Shown here: in pieces, positions 12,552 through 26,400 of the stretch
Layout of the letters: every line of letters starts with the position of its first letter
How positions within the stretch are numbered: position 1 is the first letter of the stretch
Assembly (NCBI GenBank): GCA_023079485.1
Contig: CM041092.1
Span: forward strand, 4,092,627 to 4,156,626
Reading direction: 5' to 3'
DNA from: Archilochus colubris
Taxonomy: Eukaryota; Chordata; Aves; Apodiformes; Trochilidae
DNA length: 64,000 bases
Notes under the pieces: model-generated
What the model was told of the DNA's origin: nothing
Databases searched by the model: none
Seen by the model: only the letters and a program-made list of their open reading frames with translations
Program-made: the position numbers and the translations under genes

Positions 12552-13589
12552 GCCTAAATGTACTGTCAGCAAGGAATAGAGTACTGTGAGAGAAAGGATA
12601 TTAATTCCTTCTTACTGCTTCAAAAATATTTTGTTTGGTTTTCATCTCTGGGAGGAAGATTTGCCCAGCAACAATATTAGACAGACCCCTGTTGGCCTAC
12701 CTAGGCTATGCAAAGCTGTCAAAAATGATAACACACTAAAGACAAACCACAAGTGCTTACAAAACTGTTTTGCAAACAAAACAAAAAAAAAATGTTCTCT
12801 TTTGAAGCTTGGCTGAGTTAAGGAATTTAAATATAAAAGAAACTAAATGCTAAAATCGAGTTTCAAATTAAAATTAAAGAAGATTGCATGATTATTCTAC
12901 TTTTCTTTGGTGGGGTTTTTTTTGGTTTATGTTTTTTTTTTTTTTAATTCTACTAGTGTGATACTGTTAGCACATAATAAACAGTGAGATCATAATCCAT
13001 ATAAAGCTCTAGGAAAGTGCAAATCCTTATTAGTCCCAATTAAAATGAGACAAACTTTCTCCAAGTTGTGTTACTCCAAAAATGGAGTTTGCTTTTTCCC
13101 ACATGTGCTGCAATGCTCTTCTTTAGAACATTTCAGTCTGAATGCAAACTGGGGCACAACCATAAAAACTACCGAACAAATTTGATTTGAAGCAACATAA
13201 TTCTGCAATGCTTTACTAAATGTCACTGAAATTTCATGTTTATCAATTCAGCTGGCTTCAAAAGCAGCCTCTTTATTGAGCTGTTGTTAAACAGAATAGT
13301 AAAATTATTGGAGACACATGGACACAACTCCAGATCCCTGGTAGTACAATGCAATAGTTCTCTCACTGTTGAGTTTGATTTTGGACAGAAAGCCTTGTTC
13401 AAAATGGAGTTGTCTATCAACTTTAATTTAATAAATGCTAGTAAATGCTTTCAAAAATTCTGGATTCCAGAAAAGAGTAAAAAATAAAAGAATGGACTCA
13501 GTTCCTTAACTTGGAGTAATGTGAGACAAAGCTGGAACAAAAGCAGACTTGTGCATTTCATTTAGTTGTGTTGCTTGCTTCTTTGGTTT

Positions 13590-13692
13590 CAAGCCTCTCT
13601 TTTTTTATTTTCTTTTTTCTTTTTTTCTTTTTTCTTTTCCTTTTTTTTCTTTATTTATTTTTTATTTATTCTTCTTTTTTATTTTTTTTTCC
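13590..13692. repeat. T-rich low-complexity tract
   Basis: Seen: about 100 nt of T runs broken by single C, A or AT (tttattt and tttcttt words), with no G. It is the last of the T-rich blocks within 2 kb upstream of the exon at 11833. Confidence 0.9.
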
Positions 13693-14416
13693 CACTGAAT
13701 TACCTCAATCATACAAGTAATGATTGGATCCTAAAATGAGTTACCAGAGGGGATCTTCTTTAGACTCTGAGATCATATTTGATTGATCGTATTTCAACAA
13801 TTAGCCTTTTATTTTGCCACACACTATTGAACTAGATCGACAGCATCTTAGCAGGCCAGCTTTAAACAGTCAACTGTTAACAATAGCATCAAAAAGAGAG
13901 ACCTGATGGGGTTTACTGTCACTTTAAAGAACAGGGTAGGTTTTCACATTGTTGAAATCTGTCAGATATTTTGAAATGTCCCTCTCACTATGGTGCCACA
14001 CCCCCTGCGTGCCCTTATAATAAAATTGGTTTTACTCCTGATTAAATCATTTTCTCCCTACCCACTACCATACTTCTCATAATGGACCTGTGTGCTCTAC
14101 AGCTGGTGTTCTTCCCATGGTACCAATTCTTACTTTATCTTTTAAGCACTTTGCTGCTAAGATCTCATGCAGAGTGCTTATGTTTTGTTAAGAGCTTCAT
14201 TCTTAGAGAAATAGCTTAACACATGTTCTAAAAATGTTGTACAACTTATTGCTTAAAACACATTTAGAAAATGTATAAGTACTGTAGCTTTGGCACAGAA
14301 CTTTAAGTAGAAACCTTAAAAAAAAAAAAAAATCCCAACTTGTTTTGCCATGCATTTGTCTTAAATGTCTAAAGTGGAATGCTTGACTTCTAAGGCTTTA
14401 TAGAGACTTATCTTAC

Positions 14417-14497
14417 CAGATTTTTGCACCATTTCCAGCTCTTCAAGGAAACGTGTTAGGAATGTATCATCGTGAAAGCAAAGGGTGTCAATTTTCC
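14417..14497 (-). other. Candidate cryptic exon, phase-compatible, 81 nt
   Basis: Seen: on the minus strand a good donor (ctg|gtaaga, GT at 14416-14415) and an AG acceptor at 14499-14498 after a modest pyrimidine stretch (actctcttattgct) bound 81 nt with no stop in the frame set by the flanking ARHGAP15 exons. The ends give phase 1 on both sides, so inclusion would add 27 residues (containing FLEELEMV) between the arginine-finger exon and the next. A second AG two bases further upstream gives 83 nt and a frameshift with an early stop. Inference only: I know of no such exon in ARHGAP15, and the normal join of the two real exons is complete without it. It may be chance. Confidence 0.2.
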
Positions 14498-14499
14498 CT

Positions 14500-17400
14500 C
14501 TAGCAATAAGAGAGTTTTTAAAAATGTTTGCTAGAAGGAACAAATGCCAAGCCAAAAAAAAAAAAAAAATTAAAAAGAAAATAGAAGTCCATTCAGTGTA
14601 AGACTCTCTTGGTTCCCACTGGTTGGAATAGCTCACATACCATGGCAATAGGGCCATAAACAAACACACACATGCATTTCAGGCTAGGTTTAAAGGGAGG
14701 ACCTGACTTTTTGGCTTTCCTCAGACATCTTTCTTATTGGGGTGTTTTGCTTACATAAAGATTAAGTCCCAAATCTGGTATTTAAACTTGACAGTCAAGG
14801 ACTGCTTTCAGTCAGAAGATACTGTATCTGGGAAGATGCTCAAAATCTCACAGTCCTAAAAATTTGCTTTAGCTTGTCAGTAGTATTTGATTAGTTCAAC
14901 CATCACTGCCAGTTGATATCATATATCTTAGATACAGACACAAATATGCCCAGAAAATCCCATAAAATTTATGCTAATACACAGGCTGAAAATATAAAGA
15001 CCACATTAAGGAAAAAAAAATAGTGTGGGCACCTGTCAAGGTTATTACTTAAAAAAAAAATCGATATACAATACATTTATGAAGGGAATGTGTGTTTTAC
15101 TGTGTTATTATTCTTAGTAAATCAGCCTTTCCAGCAATACATTTTTTAAATAGCATCAGTCATGTCTGCAGTAGAACCAACCAGGAGTTCATCTTTAGTT
15201 TAAAAACACCATCATGAGGTTATCCTTGTCTGAAAAAGGAAGAAAGGAATCTATAGAAAGATCAGCTAAAGGCAAAAAAAAAAAAAAATTTAAAAAAAAA
15301 ATCAAGAAAGGCAGTACAGAGAGCTCAGTTATGAAAGACAATGGATGAAGTTCTTCTAACTACATGCTCTGTCTGGAATATAGAATACTCTCTGGGAGCA
15401 AAATGTAGATATCTGAGAGCACTGCTCATGCATTTGTCTTTGAAGATATTTGTATACAGCTATTTTCCCAGCTGTACAATGTCTTTTGCCAGTTCTGCTC
15501 TTAAATCCCACAGCATCATGGTCAGGAGTGCTGCTGCACTTGGGGCTTTACACCGTCCTCTGTGGTCTCATGGATGGCTTCAAACCATGTGGAAAGCCAC
15601 TCTTGCAAACATAGCTTGCAGCTCATGGTCTGCTTCCAAGATTGTGTTTCAAAAACCTCTCAAAGACATTGGGAAAATATGTCTTGTTTGGTCCCAGACT
15701 CAAATCCATTTGTTAATACCTCTGCCCCTTTCACCATTTCCCTGTTGCTGGCTGCACCGGCAGCATTGGGATAATAATTCCCTGCACAGGGAGCATTCAG
15801 ACACAGCTCCCCTAAAAACATTTGGCATTTGATGTCCAACGAACCCCCAGCTTCAGTGGGTGAATCCTCAGAGCTCTGGGGTCTCCATCCCAAGGGAGAT
15901 CTCCTCCAGAGAAAGCCCTGCACAGCTTTGTTAACTAATGCATACGATTTCCCTCACATTGAAATCTTTGCAGGGGAGCTGGATGTGCACAATGCATTCC
16001 AAGTTGACTGAAAGCTTGGGAAACTTGCTGGATTCCCACTTCCTAATAGGCAGTTTACTAGAGAGAGCTCCAAAAAAGTTCTCAGGATTGAAAAAGGAAA
16101 AGACAATTCTTCTTGAACATACAAGGAAAAGGCAGACTTGAAGACACTTCATTTTCTTTTTGGTTTTCATTTTTCTTTTTTTCTTTTTGTTTTGTTTGTT
16201 ACTGATATTATTCTTTGGGGGGAAAAAAGGTTTGGTCATTTAAGGTCTTCAGTAGAAAAAATAAAGACAGAACAGACTCAGTTGCATCAGCACACTCCTT
16301 CACCACTAAATCCCTCTGTAAGGGTTATTCCCATGGCTTACAGCACAAATATTAATTTCTACACTGAAAGGTAAAGGTGTTCCCTAGCTGTACCTGCATG
16401 CCACAAGCTGCAGCTTCTCTGATCACTAGTGTAAAGATGTAGCAGGCATCTTATTCCCAAATTCTATTGCAAAATGATGCTGTATCAGCACAAACAGTTT
16501 CTCTCAGGGAGCTCACACTCCATTTAGAGCTGTAAGAGTGCAGAGGTGTCCAGAGACAGCCCAGCAGTGGGATGCTGTGAGGTGGTGAAGGCTCTTGCTC
16601 ATCATATGAAAAGGAGCTCAGCCCTTGGCAATATGGCACATGATGATTTGCTTCCTTCCCTGCCAGGAAATCCCATCCTGCCATTGCATTTGATACACAC
16701 ACAGTGCATACAACCCCTTGAACTTTAAGCAGCACATCAGAAGCCTCAACTCACACAAAGCAAAACTTTCCTGACCCGGACAGATTTTTGTGACATCTCA
16801 CCCAGCTAATAAATTTTATTTCTTCTCCCCCTTGCTTGGTTTGGGAGGTCCACCATCCTGCTTGTACTCAGTGCATGATCCTTTCCTTCCAAGAGTATTT
16901 AAAAAGTAAATGCCAGCTAAGCAAATCATTACGTTTTCTATACAATTTCTAAGCAGCTTCTGATGAATCCATTCATTCTATCCAATACATCCAATGCTAC
17001 TGTTGATGAATTATCCAGGATACAGTCAGCAAAAGAAAAAGTTGCATGCATTGCTCAGCTGCTAGAGGAACACAGCATGGCCTTTTACCAGAAAATTCAA
17101 GCCATGATGTTACAATGTCCGAGCATTTTGTTATTATTGGGGTCCTTATTTTTATGGTGCAAATTACTGAGCAATTTCAGCTAAAAAGCAGAACATCCAG
17201 GGTGCTGTTTATGGCAGTTCTCTGACATGACAGTTTCCTGACACAACCAAATACTACTAACTTAAATCTCACTCTGTTCCAGAAAAATAAAGGTTTTCTG
17301 TACTTGGGCACACTGGGTCATATTCATCCTTGCATAATTCCACAGAAATCTGCAGAGCAAGAGAGGGATGAACAATCTCATTGTTTCTGTGACAAAGATC

Positions 17401-20400
17401 CAGCACGTTGGAGTTCAGAACTGGTACATCATGAAAGCAAGCAGAGCTTTCCAAGTGTTCAAAGGTCTGGAAAAGTGGTCAGCAAGTGATGCCATGGTGT
17501 CAGGGAAATTTCCACACTCTCAGCTACTGTTTGAGACTGGAAGCATAAAAATATACAGTGGTACTGAAAGAAGAATCCTTTTGGTGGGTAGAAACATGGA
17601 TCATCACTAAGATATTTTTCTGCATCATCCCCTGCCCATACCTGCTGCAGTTAGATGGCAATGATGTTAGTTTTGACTTAGCATATTTTATCACAGTGAT
17701 TTGAAGCAATGATTACTTTAATAGGATTATAATTACAAGTACTTCTGAAATTCATTAAATTTAGCTGAATCAACTACTCCGTATGGGGAAATGAGTGATT
17801 TTAAATATAAAATATTTCCCCTCAAAATGCAGATGAAAGCTCCCTAAGAATAAATAGATCACCTGCATCCAGATCAACATGCTTCTACATGACTCTCTTG
17901 GAGGTAACTTCTTATCAAAAAGCAGGAGCAAGAAGACACAGCCTGAGCAGCTGAAACCTGCAGGGCCCAATTAGTCCTTCCTTTAGGGTCAAAGAAATAC
18001 TCAGATACCCCCAAGGGTTTAAAGTAAAGGATGAGGAAAGAATGGTGGGGTTCCCATCCAGCTTATACCCTCCTAGGGTGCAGAGGTCTCTCACCTTCTG
18101 AAGTGACTAAGTAAAAGGATGGAGCTTGGCAGAGCAGCCTTTCTGCAACTTGTAGAAATTAAATTGCTATGCTCAGTGAAAATTACATTTTCTCACAGTG
18201 GTAAGATCCTGTCTTCTACCTAATTCTCTCTACTTAGTTGTTGAGCACTAAGTTCAGCATCATACTAGTAGTTCTAGCACACTTGATTTTGGTTTTTCCT
18301 TTTAGTTTATTCTTCCCCCTTTATTCTGACTAATGACTTTCTAGAGACTTTCTCACCTTTCTGTGCCTGCTAACAGACTTTAGTCCATTTTCTAGGTGGA
18401 CTCTACTATTTCTGTTTCATATACCCTAGACTGAAAAACACAAACAGCAAATACTGACCTAGATCAGGAACTTACTTTTCATGATATGTTCAACTATTCA
18501 AAGGCAAAAGTCCATCCTAAATTCTGCTTTTGACTTTATCTTCATTCCTTAGTAATACATAGAGTATGCATGTGTTAGTAAAGGCAAATATTTCCCTCAT
18601 GACTTCAAATTTGTTATTAACATTTTTTTAATTGTGTGATTCCTCTCCAATAAGATTCTCTGCAATGTAGTTTTAGAACTTTCCTTCTCTTTTTCCATTT
18701 ACAGTCCTGTCCTTTATCAGAACAGTGTGTATCACCATCTACAAATCTCCATTTTAAATAAATGGAAGGCTCACAAGATCTAATGCAGAAAGGAATTGGA
18801 CAATGACTTTCTGCCCCATTTCCACACTTCAAAAATGTGTTCATATTCCTATCTTTTTAATTGTACTACTAATTCAGACTGCTCTAGGATTCTGTCATAT
18901 AGCTCTTCTGTTCTTTGCTGTTTCTAACGCTGCTTCTATTTCCATTCTTGTCAAAAGCCTTTTCATAGTCCAAAAATCTGTACACAATGTTTTGTAATAT
19001 TTGGCAGACTTATCTGAAACCTAATTCACTGCCTTCTTGTGAATCATGGGTCATAAATTATTTCATATGTAATGTACCCCAAAGGGTAAAAAATTCTTTG
19101 TATTAAATTTCAACCAGACAGTTTAAGGAGGGGGAGGAAAAAAAAAAAAAAAGTATTTTTGAGACACTCTGAAAAGATCTGACGTCAATATAGGGTCTAG
19201 TGTGTTGTCCTCTACAAATGGTATCAGAGTATCATGTAGTAAGTATGAGATTTCAGCATGCTACAAGTGAAAACACTCCTGCTGTAACATGGGCTTGCTA
19301 TGGACAGCTTTAAAGGATGGAGAATTACAAAATATGTAGCACTGGATCAGACGACTTACACATTAAATTAGTCCTGTCTCCAGTGATTGTTAAACTGAAA
19401 GGGTCTGTATGAAAACAATTCAAAAAAATCCAGTACCACCCAATCCTTACTTATTGCACATAGCCAAACATATTACTGGGACTGACCCCTATAACAATAA
19501 GCTTGTGCCTCAGTGAGTAAGTTTCAATAATCAAAGGAAATAATTAACAAAACAATAAAGATCATTATGACTTCCTTTATGTAAATCACTTCCAAATGTA
19601 AATAGATCAAAGCATGAGCTAAAATTAAGCAATTCCCCTAGTCCACCAGCAACACTGAAAAGAAACATGCATACGAGTTGTTTACAGCTATAAGAATTAT
19701 CAATGAACTATTAGTTCGTTTATTAGAAAAATAGAAATTAAAATGGTTCTCAAAATACTATATCTATATTCCTTGCATCTATAGTCATATTTTTTTTAGT
19801 AGGACTATTTACAAGAATAAAGATTACATGTAACTCACCCTTCTTACACACCGGGTTTTAGGATGTTCAGAGAATAAATTCTGGATATTTTTTTTAATGA
19901 ATGCACTCTTTGAAATAAGGCAGCTGAAAGAAGTAGTCTTGTAAGAAATCAGGTATATAGAAACTCTGTAAATGTCAAGGACAAAGCATTTTATTTTGTA
20001 TAAAATTTATCTTTTGGTTCACTAAAGTCAAAACACTTCTGTTCATCAGAACTTTTATAAAGGACTGTTTCATAATATGAATCCATTTGGATTATCTGAC
20101 CAAAGATAAGACTTCAATGGACTTACTATATCATTCACCACTGTACCAGTGCCACAAAAGGGAATTACAATTAATTGGATTATGTTGGTCTCCACCCACT
20201 GATTGTAGAAGAGAAAGTCTGAAACTGTAACTATTTCAAACGGACCATATCTCTCATCAACCATGGGATTTGGGCTTTAATTTACCAATAAAGCTTAATT
20301 TCTTCTCTATATTCTCTTCTGGTTAGGAAGAGGTCATTTAGACACTTTATTCAAGTTGTTAAAAAAGGACAGTTTTGTTAAATAGTTTCAAACTAGCACT

Positions 20401-23400
20401 TCAATACTTACACCTTTGTCTTTAGGCATAATTTCTTTTCTCTGTTCCCAGTAAAGTGAAGAATTCAAGCCAGAGACCCCAGGCTTGCATTTAGGTCATA
20501 AGAACAATTATTGCTTCATCTCCCCTAGCTCAGTTGATGAAATTTTGTCTGAAATTGTTACCTAACATGACAATTTGTTATCAGCTACTATAGAGGACAG
20601 AGAATATCACTTCATGTCCTGGAGTTCCTTATGCAGACACAAAGCAAGAAGAGGTTTCAGTAGCAAAGTCCCACGTTAGATAGAGGCTTGGAAAGTTTAA
20701 CTGGGAAAGGAAGAAGTAGGATTAGAAATTTGATGCATTTAAACGACTCTGATTTGGAAACACTCTTATGATACATAGCAGGTAACTTAATCTAGCTTAA
20801 TTAGGTGACTTGCATGTTAAAAACCAGCAATAATACTCTTCTTATTCTAGATGTCCATATATATGCTTATATCTATATGTCCATACATATATATATTCTA
20901 TTTCTGCCTTAAAGCTGTTAGGATTTTTCTTTACTATCAGTACTGGAACGTTGCTTCAGAGCCTAATTCCTTCTAGTCACCAGAGCCTAAAATACTCAAC
21001 TTTATATACTTTAAAAATCATTATTAGTATCTGTAATGCTTACTTTGATTTTTTTTTTTTTTTTTGGTCAAACTTCTGCATTCAGTCTAAGAACTAAAAA
21101 GCCCTCAGTCAACTTACTTCAAAACCATGTTGTTTAATTCACATTTGCATTACTCTTTGCTAATATCTGAAGCTCTAATTCCATTCCCTGGATATTAGTG
21201 GGACTAGCTATGCTGTTAAAGATAGGAATGCTTCTAAGTGCTTACTGAATCAGGGCATATGAGATGATAATTGTATGTGTTTAAAACAAAACTTTAAACA
21301 GGAAGGGATTATATAAGTTGCTAAAATAAATATATCTTCAAGTGCACTGAAGGACTTTCAAATGTTAAAGAAATGGCCTTTGATAATAATGGTGCTAATA
21401 ATAACATAATTTTTCAAATATTCTTATGCATTTTGAGAATCATGTGTTACCCTGGGATGATTCTTCGTAAGTGAACTTTTTTTCACACAAATTCCTCAGC
21501 TTTGGAGCTGTGTCTGCTCTGAAACCACATCAGCTGAGAGCCAGATACAAAAGTATGTCCTGATCCAGGCATGGCTTAGCATGAATGTTTTTGCTTGTCC
21601 TGTACAGTGCCTGCTTACAAATGGTGACATTTTTACTACAATGAAAGCAGACTTGTTTCAGGAGTATGATGCTTTTAAAAACGTGGAAAAGTTTATGATC
21701 AAACCTGTGTTCACGATGTGCATGGACCTGCATGACTGGTGGAACTGAGCTGCATACACAGAAACATGTGGGACCTTCTCCAGGTCCTTTTCAAGGACAT
21801 TTCAAGGCCAGTGTGAGCTTCCAAATAGGGCTCCATCCATCCTGCCCCATCAAATTCCACACATGCAGCTATACTGCCTCTTAGTAAGCCTCAGAAGATG
21901 CATAAATGCCCCTGGGCACATGTAAGCACCCTTGTCTCTGTTTCTGGTTCCTCCTTGGTGGAGAAGGGCTGTAACAAAATAGGAGTGACTCAGTAACATG
22001 ATGTTTTCCATTCCCCACATATGCCTCAGAGTCTCACGTGGAAGGAGGAGACACAGCTTCTCGTGCATTCACCAAATCTTTTCTAACATGATGCCTTTTC
22101 CTCCATCTCGTGCACCCATCCATGTTTTCCATTCTCACTTGCTCTGTGATAGGACCTGAAGCAGATTTGGCACATTAATGATGTCTTTGTGCCCCCCTGT
22201 CCTGTCTGAAGGGTTCTCTGGATGAGGATTGTAATTGTAATCTGCCCAATTGCACTTATTCCACCTCCATTTTACAGGCATGTATTTCAGAAGAGAAAAC
22301 GTAAGTTTCAAAACAACTTTTAAACTTCATAGTACATGGATTTTTTTTCTGTTCTTTAAGTCAGTCTTGCTAAAAGGCTTGTAATAACAGGAGGATTTCA
22401 ACATAAATTAAGGGTTTTTCATGCCTTTGGTTCCTTCAGTTACATTCAGGTCCCTCCCACAAGAACTTTATTAAAATATTGATTAGATTAAAGCAACATT
22501 TCAAATAAATGGAGATTTATACTTCCTTTTGGATACAAAATCTTATAAAAAGTTTCAAGGCAACGCACAACAAAGCAGTTGACAAGAGAGATAGCATCTG
22601 CTTTCCTGCCTATTCAAGCTGAAGTTTTTCATTCTAAATGCAAGCAATGTTTCCAAAGTTAACATAATTAACTCACGACAATCCTGAAACATCATAATAT
22701 AAGATACAGATGGAAATTCAAAGCTTTAAAAATGTCATGTAACTGCAAGAGGATTATAATTTTTTCACTGAATACTCATTAAAACAGGTGTTTTTCTTTC
22801 AAACACTTTTGCACACTCTGACATTACCAGGAGAGTTATTTATGTATTAGTCTACAAGGAAGCATATATTGCAGGAAAAATGTGACATGTGATAAATAAC
22901 AAAGTTATGAGATAAAGGAATGACACTCTGTGCTGCTCCTGAAACAATAAAAGACCAGTAGTTCAATTAGCTGATAATTTCCTTGTGACTACTTGACTGA
23001 TTCTACTAATGGTTAAGCTCCCACTAACTATTGCTTTACATAATTAATTATATTCAAACACAAACAACAAAGACATGTGGGCCAGTTGCCCTTTTTGACA
23101 ATGTTTTTTTCGCGACCTGATTTGCTTACCAAAAATATTTTTAGAAGTAAAAAAGATACTAATCTTAAGTGGAAATGCACATCAAAACGTTAAAGCAGCT
23201 CTGCATTTTACCATGGTTATGAGAAAAAAATTTGGATTGTTTAACATATCATTTATGCTGCATGCATAATAGCTGGAGTCTTCTAGCAGAGATCTTTCAT
23301 ATTAATTTAGCATTGCATAAAATTCATAGTAACAGGTCCAAGGGTCAAGCATCATTCATCATTAGTTGAAGTGACATTTGCAACCCTTCATATAGCAGCT

Positions 23401-26400
23401 GCTTGAAAGGGGAAAAAAGGTATTCTTTGGAAGAATGGGGGGTAGCACACAATCCTCTCTCTATCTGTGGAAGGGAAAACAAGGTGCCACTATGTCAGCA
23501 TGGTAATGTGCTTAAATTTGGTGATGTAATTCTTCCCTAACCCCCACAAGTCACAAGGCACAAGGCAGCTGCATTCCTGAACTTAGTAGTTCGGGCAGAG
23601 ATAAGTAATAACTAGATGTAAATGAATTACATTACTGTGGTTGTGAACATAGCTCTGTGCATCTAAATTATGATTTATATCAGGATCCTATCTTGTTTTT
23701 GAGAGTTTTCTACTTGTTAACAAGGCAGCCCTTGTTCTCATGGCATCCTCCAGGCATAATAGTTTCTGGGAAGCCAAATAAGATCACTTTTGAAACTGCA
23801 AGACAGCATTCCAAGACTTTGCAGCAGAACACATTGGCCAAATTAGGACTTCTGAAGACTGTTAACTAACAAATAAAATCTTTTTTTTTTTCTTTGTGGC
23901 ATGTCTTGCCTACTATAAAACATTAAGATCAGAATGGGAAATGTGAGCAATTAGAATGAAAATGTAATCATCTGTGAAAAAAAGATAAATTTATATTAAA
24001 TGGCAAATACTTCACAGTCCTTTTGATATTACAAGTATTTTTAAGGAAATATATATTTTATGTCATAGTCATTTTTTTAATGTGAAATGTGATCTCTTTG
24101 GAATTATGCACATTTTAAAATCACAGTCATTAAAACAGCATGCAACACAAAGTAGTTAGCTATGGAGCTTGGCTAATATTTGGTGATTTTCCTTAACTTT
24201 GCTATTATACCTGAAATGTATTTAACTTATTCACGTCGCTAATTATCCACTGGTATTTAAAGCACTGTGATGATTACTAACCTTGACTACTACTTCTCCC
24301 TTAAAAAGTTTAATGATTTTTTTAGGAGGAAAAGCAATGCTTTTAAATGAGTCACTTAGAAGTGCATGAAAAATGTTCAAGGACATTGCTTATTACACGC
24401 TGCAGTTCTCTGAGCCGCCATAAATTAAGCTCCCAGTCAAAACACTTCTACTAGGGAGAAGTTACTTTTCCCTACTCAAAGTATGGGTTAGGGAGGTGCT
24501 GCTGGCCGGGAGTTCAAAAATTCAGTGCTGCAGGTATTTGAGAGTGGGATTTCTTGAAGCCAAGGGTAGCACTGGGTGCTTGAGTTGTGGTCCACAGCCC
24601 ATGTTGGTTGCGTGTTAGCTTATCTAGAATATAAGATGGCCATTCAACAGTGAGAAAGCCAACCCCAAACCAGACAAAAAGCATTTCCACAAAGAACCAG
24701 TGCTGCTGGTCCATTAATCCTATGGCCTCTCACCATCGCATGAATTTTAATAGCTATGCAGACATGAAACACATATGTAAAGACACCAGGAAGGCAGAAT
24801 GGCTGTAAAAGGAATAGAACAGCAGAGGCAAGATGACTGGCAGATAGGGTTGCCACATCCCCCTTAAAGAGACTGCTCCTTTTCCACACCTTATGTCTCT
24901 TGTACCATAAAAATATGCATAGATGTATGTGGGAGCATCATAGCAGATTTCTTGGGATGCGTGCCATGCATCTGAGCTTCGAAGCTGGCTCAACGTTGTC
25001 ACCATTAAGTCGCAGTGTACACAGCAACACTTCAATCTAATTTCAATTAGGGAAAAGTTACACAGAAACTTCTTGGAGAGTACACATGACCCTACACATA
25101 AATACCGATTAAATTCAGTATCATCAGTGTCTTTGCAGTGAACACTGATACTACCACGGAGAGGCAGGAATTTGAAATGAGGCATCGCTTGATGACATTC
25201 CCTCCATCTACAAATTCTGCCTGTGTTAACTGGTACGTCAGTGATTAGTGAAACAGTGGGATTCATCTGTGAAGAAATAGGTTGAAAAGGAGTAATTCCA
25301 TCAAATTTTCAGTACAGGCAGTTTTTATGGGACATGAGGCAGAATATTGCATCATTATGTGATAAAGTATTACCTGATAAGTGAATAAAACCCTAAGCTA
25401 CTGAGAAGCTGCAGATACCATGAGTGTTAAGCAGTTGCAATGGAGACAACAGGAGAACTAACTTAGCCTACTTCTCATACCAAGGACAAATTATCTCCTC
25501 AGACCAGTTGTTTTCCTAACTATCTCTGTCCTGAACTCAGACAAATCTGTATATAAAGAGAATTCCAGCACAATTAAATGGGATCAGTGAGCTCATACCC
25601 ATTCTCATGTGTACATGAAGGGTCTGCAGGCACTGCACTTTGAGTTGTTCCATTTCCTTTTGTTACTGGGTCTTTTATTTAAAAACAATGGAACAAAAAG
25701 TGGGGCAAGTTAAGGCTTTAAACAACCACTTTTTTTCATTCCAAACTTAGAAGATGCCCCTAACATGCTGATTAATTGAAGGAGGTTTAAATGCACCCTT
25801 TAAGCACAGAACGAAACAACCTACCTCCCCCCTCCCCCCCAAACCCACTGCCCCGAAATATTCAGGAAGACCAGGAGGAAAAGTCATCCTAAAAGTGTTA
25901 AGACTCTTTGCACACCATCACTCATTGGTGACTGGGGAGTTTTTACAGGCTTTCAAATCTTCTTTCAATCACAGTGTGCCTTAAAGGGACAGAAGGTCTT
26001 AAAATGTGCTCTCTCTATCTCCCTGGTCGAGAAAGATACATTGAAGGGGGAGGAAGGGGGGAGTTGGGCCACAGCACAAAAAGCATTAATGCAAAGAACA
26101 GTGGGGTCTCTCCCTAATTTGACTTTCTCTACAGGTGGTCTGCAGCTGCATCCAAACAGGTTACACTACCGCCTTCCCATGGGCATTACAACAAAGTAGG
26201 ATCTGTATTCACAAGAATACATTTACTAGCATGGGCTGATTCAGGTCTAAAAATAAGAAAAAAGCATTTTTTTCAGAATAGCCTGAGGTAACTCTCTGCG
26301 CCAGCAGAAGACAGTAGCACTCTTGTTTCCCTGGCTGTGCGTGATGATAAAGGATATCAGAAACCTACTTCATATGACTCAGTGAGGCCCACAGCCAGCT

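Noticed and set aside
15341..15832. 163-codon ORF on the plus strand
   Set aside because: No recognisable family; shorter overlapping ORFs occur in other frames, as expected by chance.
22230..22305. Weak resemblance to a reverse-oriented MIR core (cctccattttacag)
   Set aside because: Only one short block matches; the neighbouring core and tail words are absent.
24754..25266. 170-codon ORF on the minus strand, the longest outside the GGAA tract
   Set aside because: No recognisable domain, no splice or promoter context, and no supporting composition; likely chance in intron sequence.
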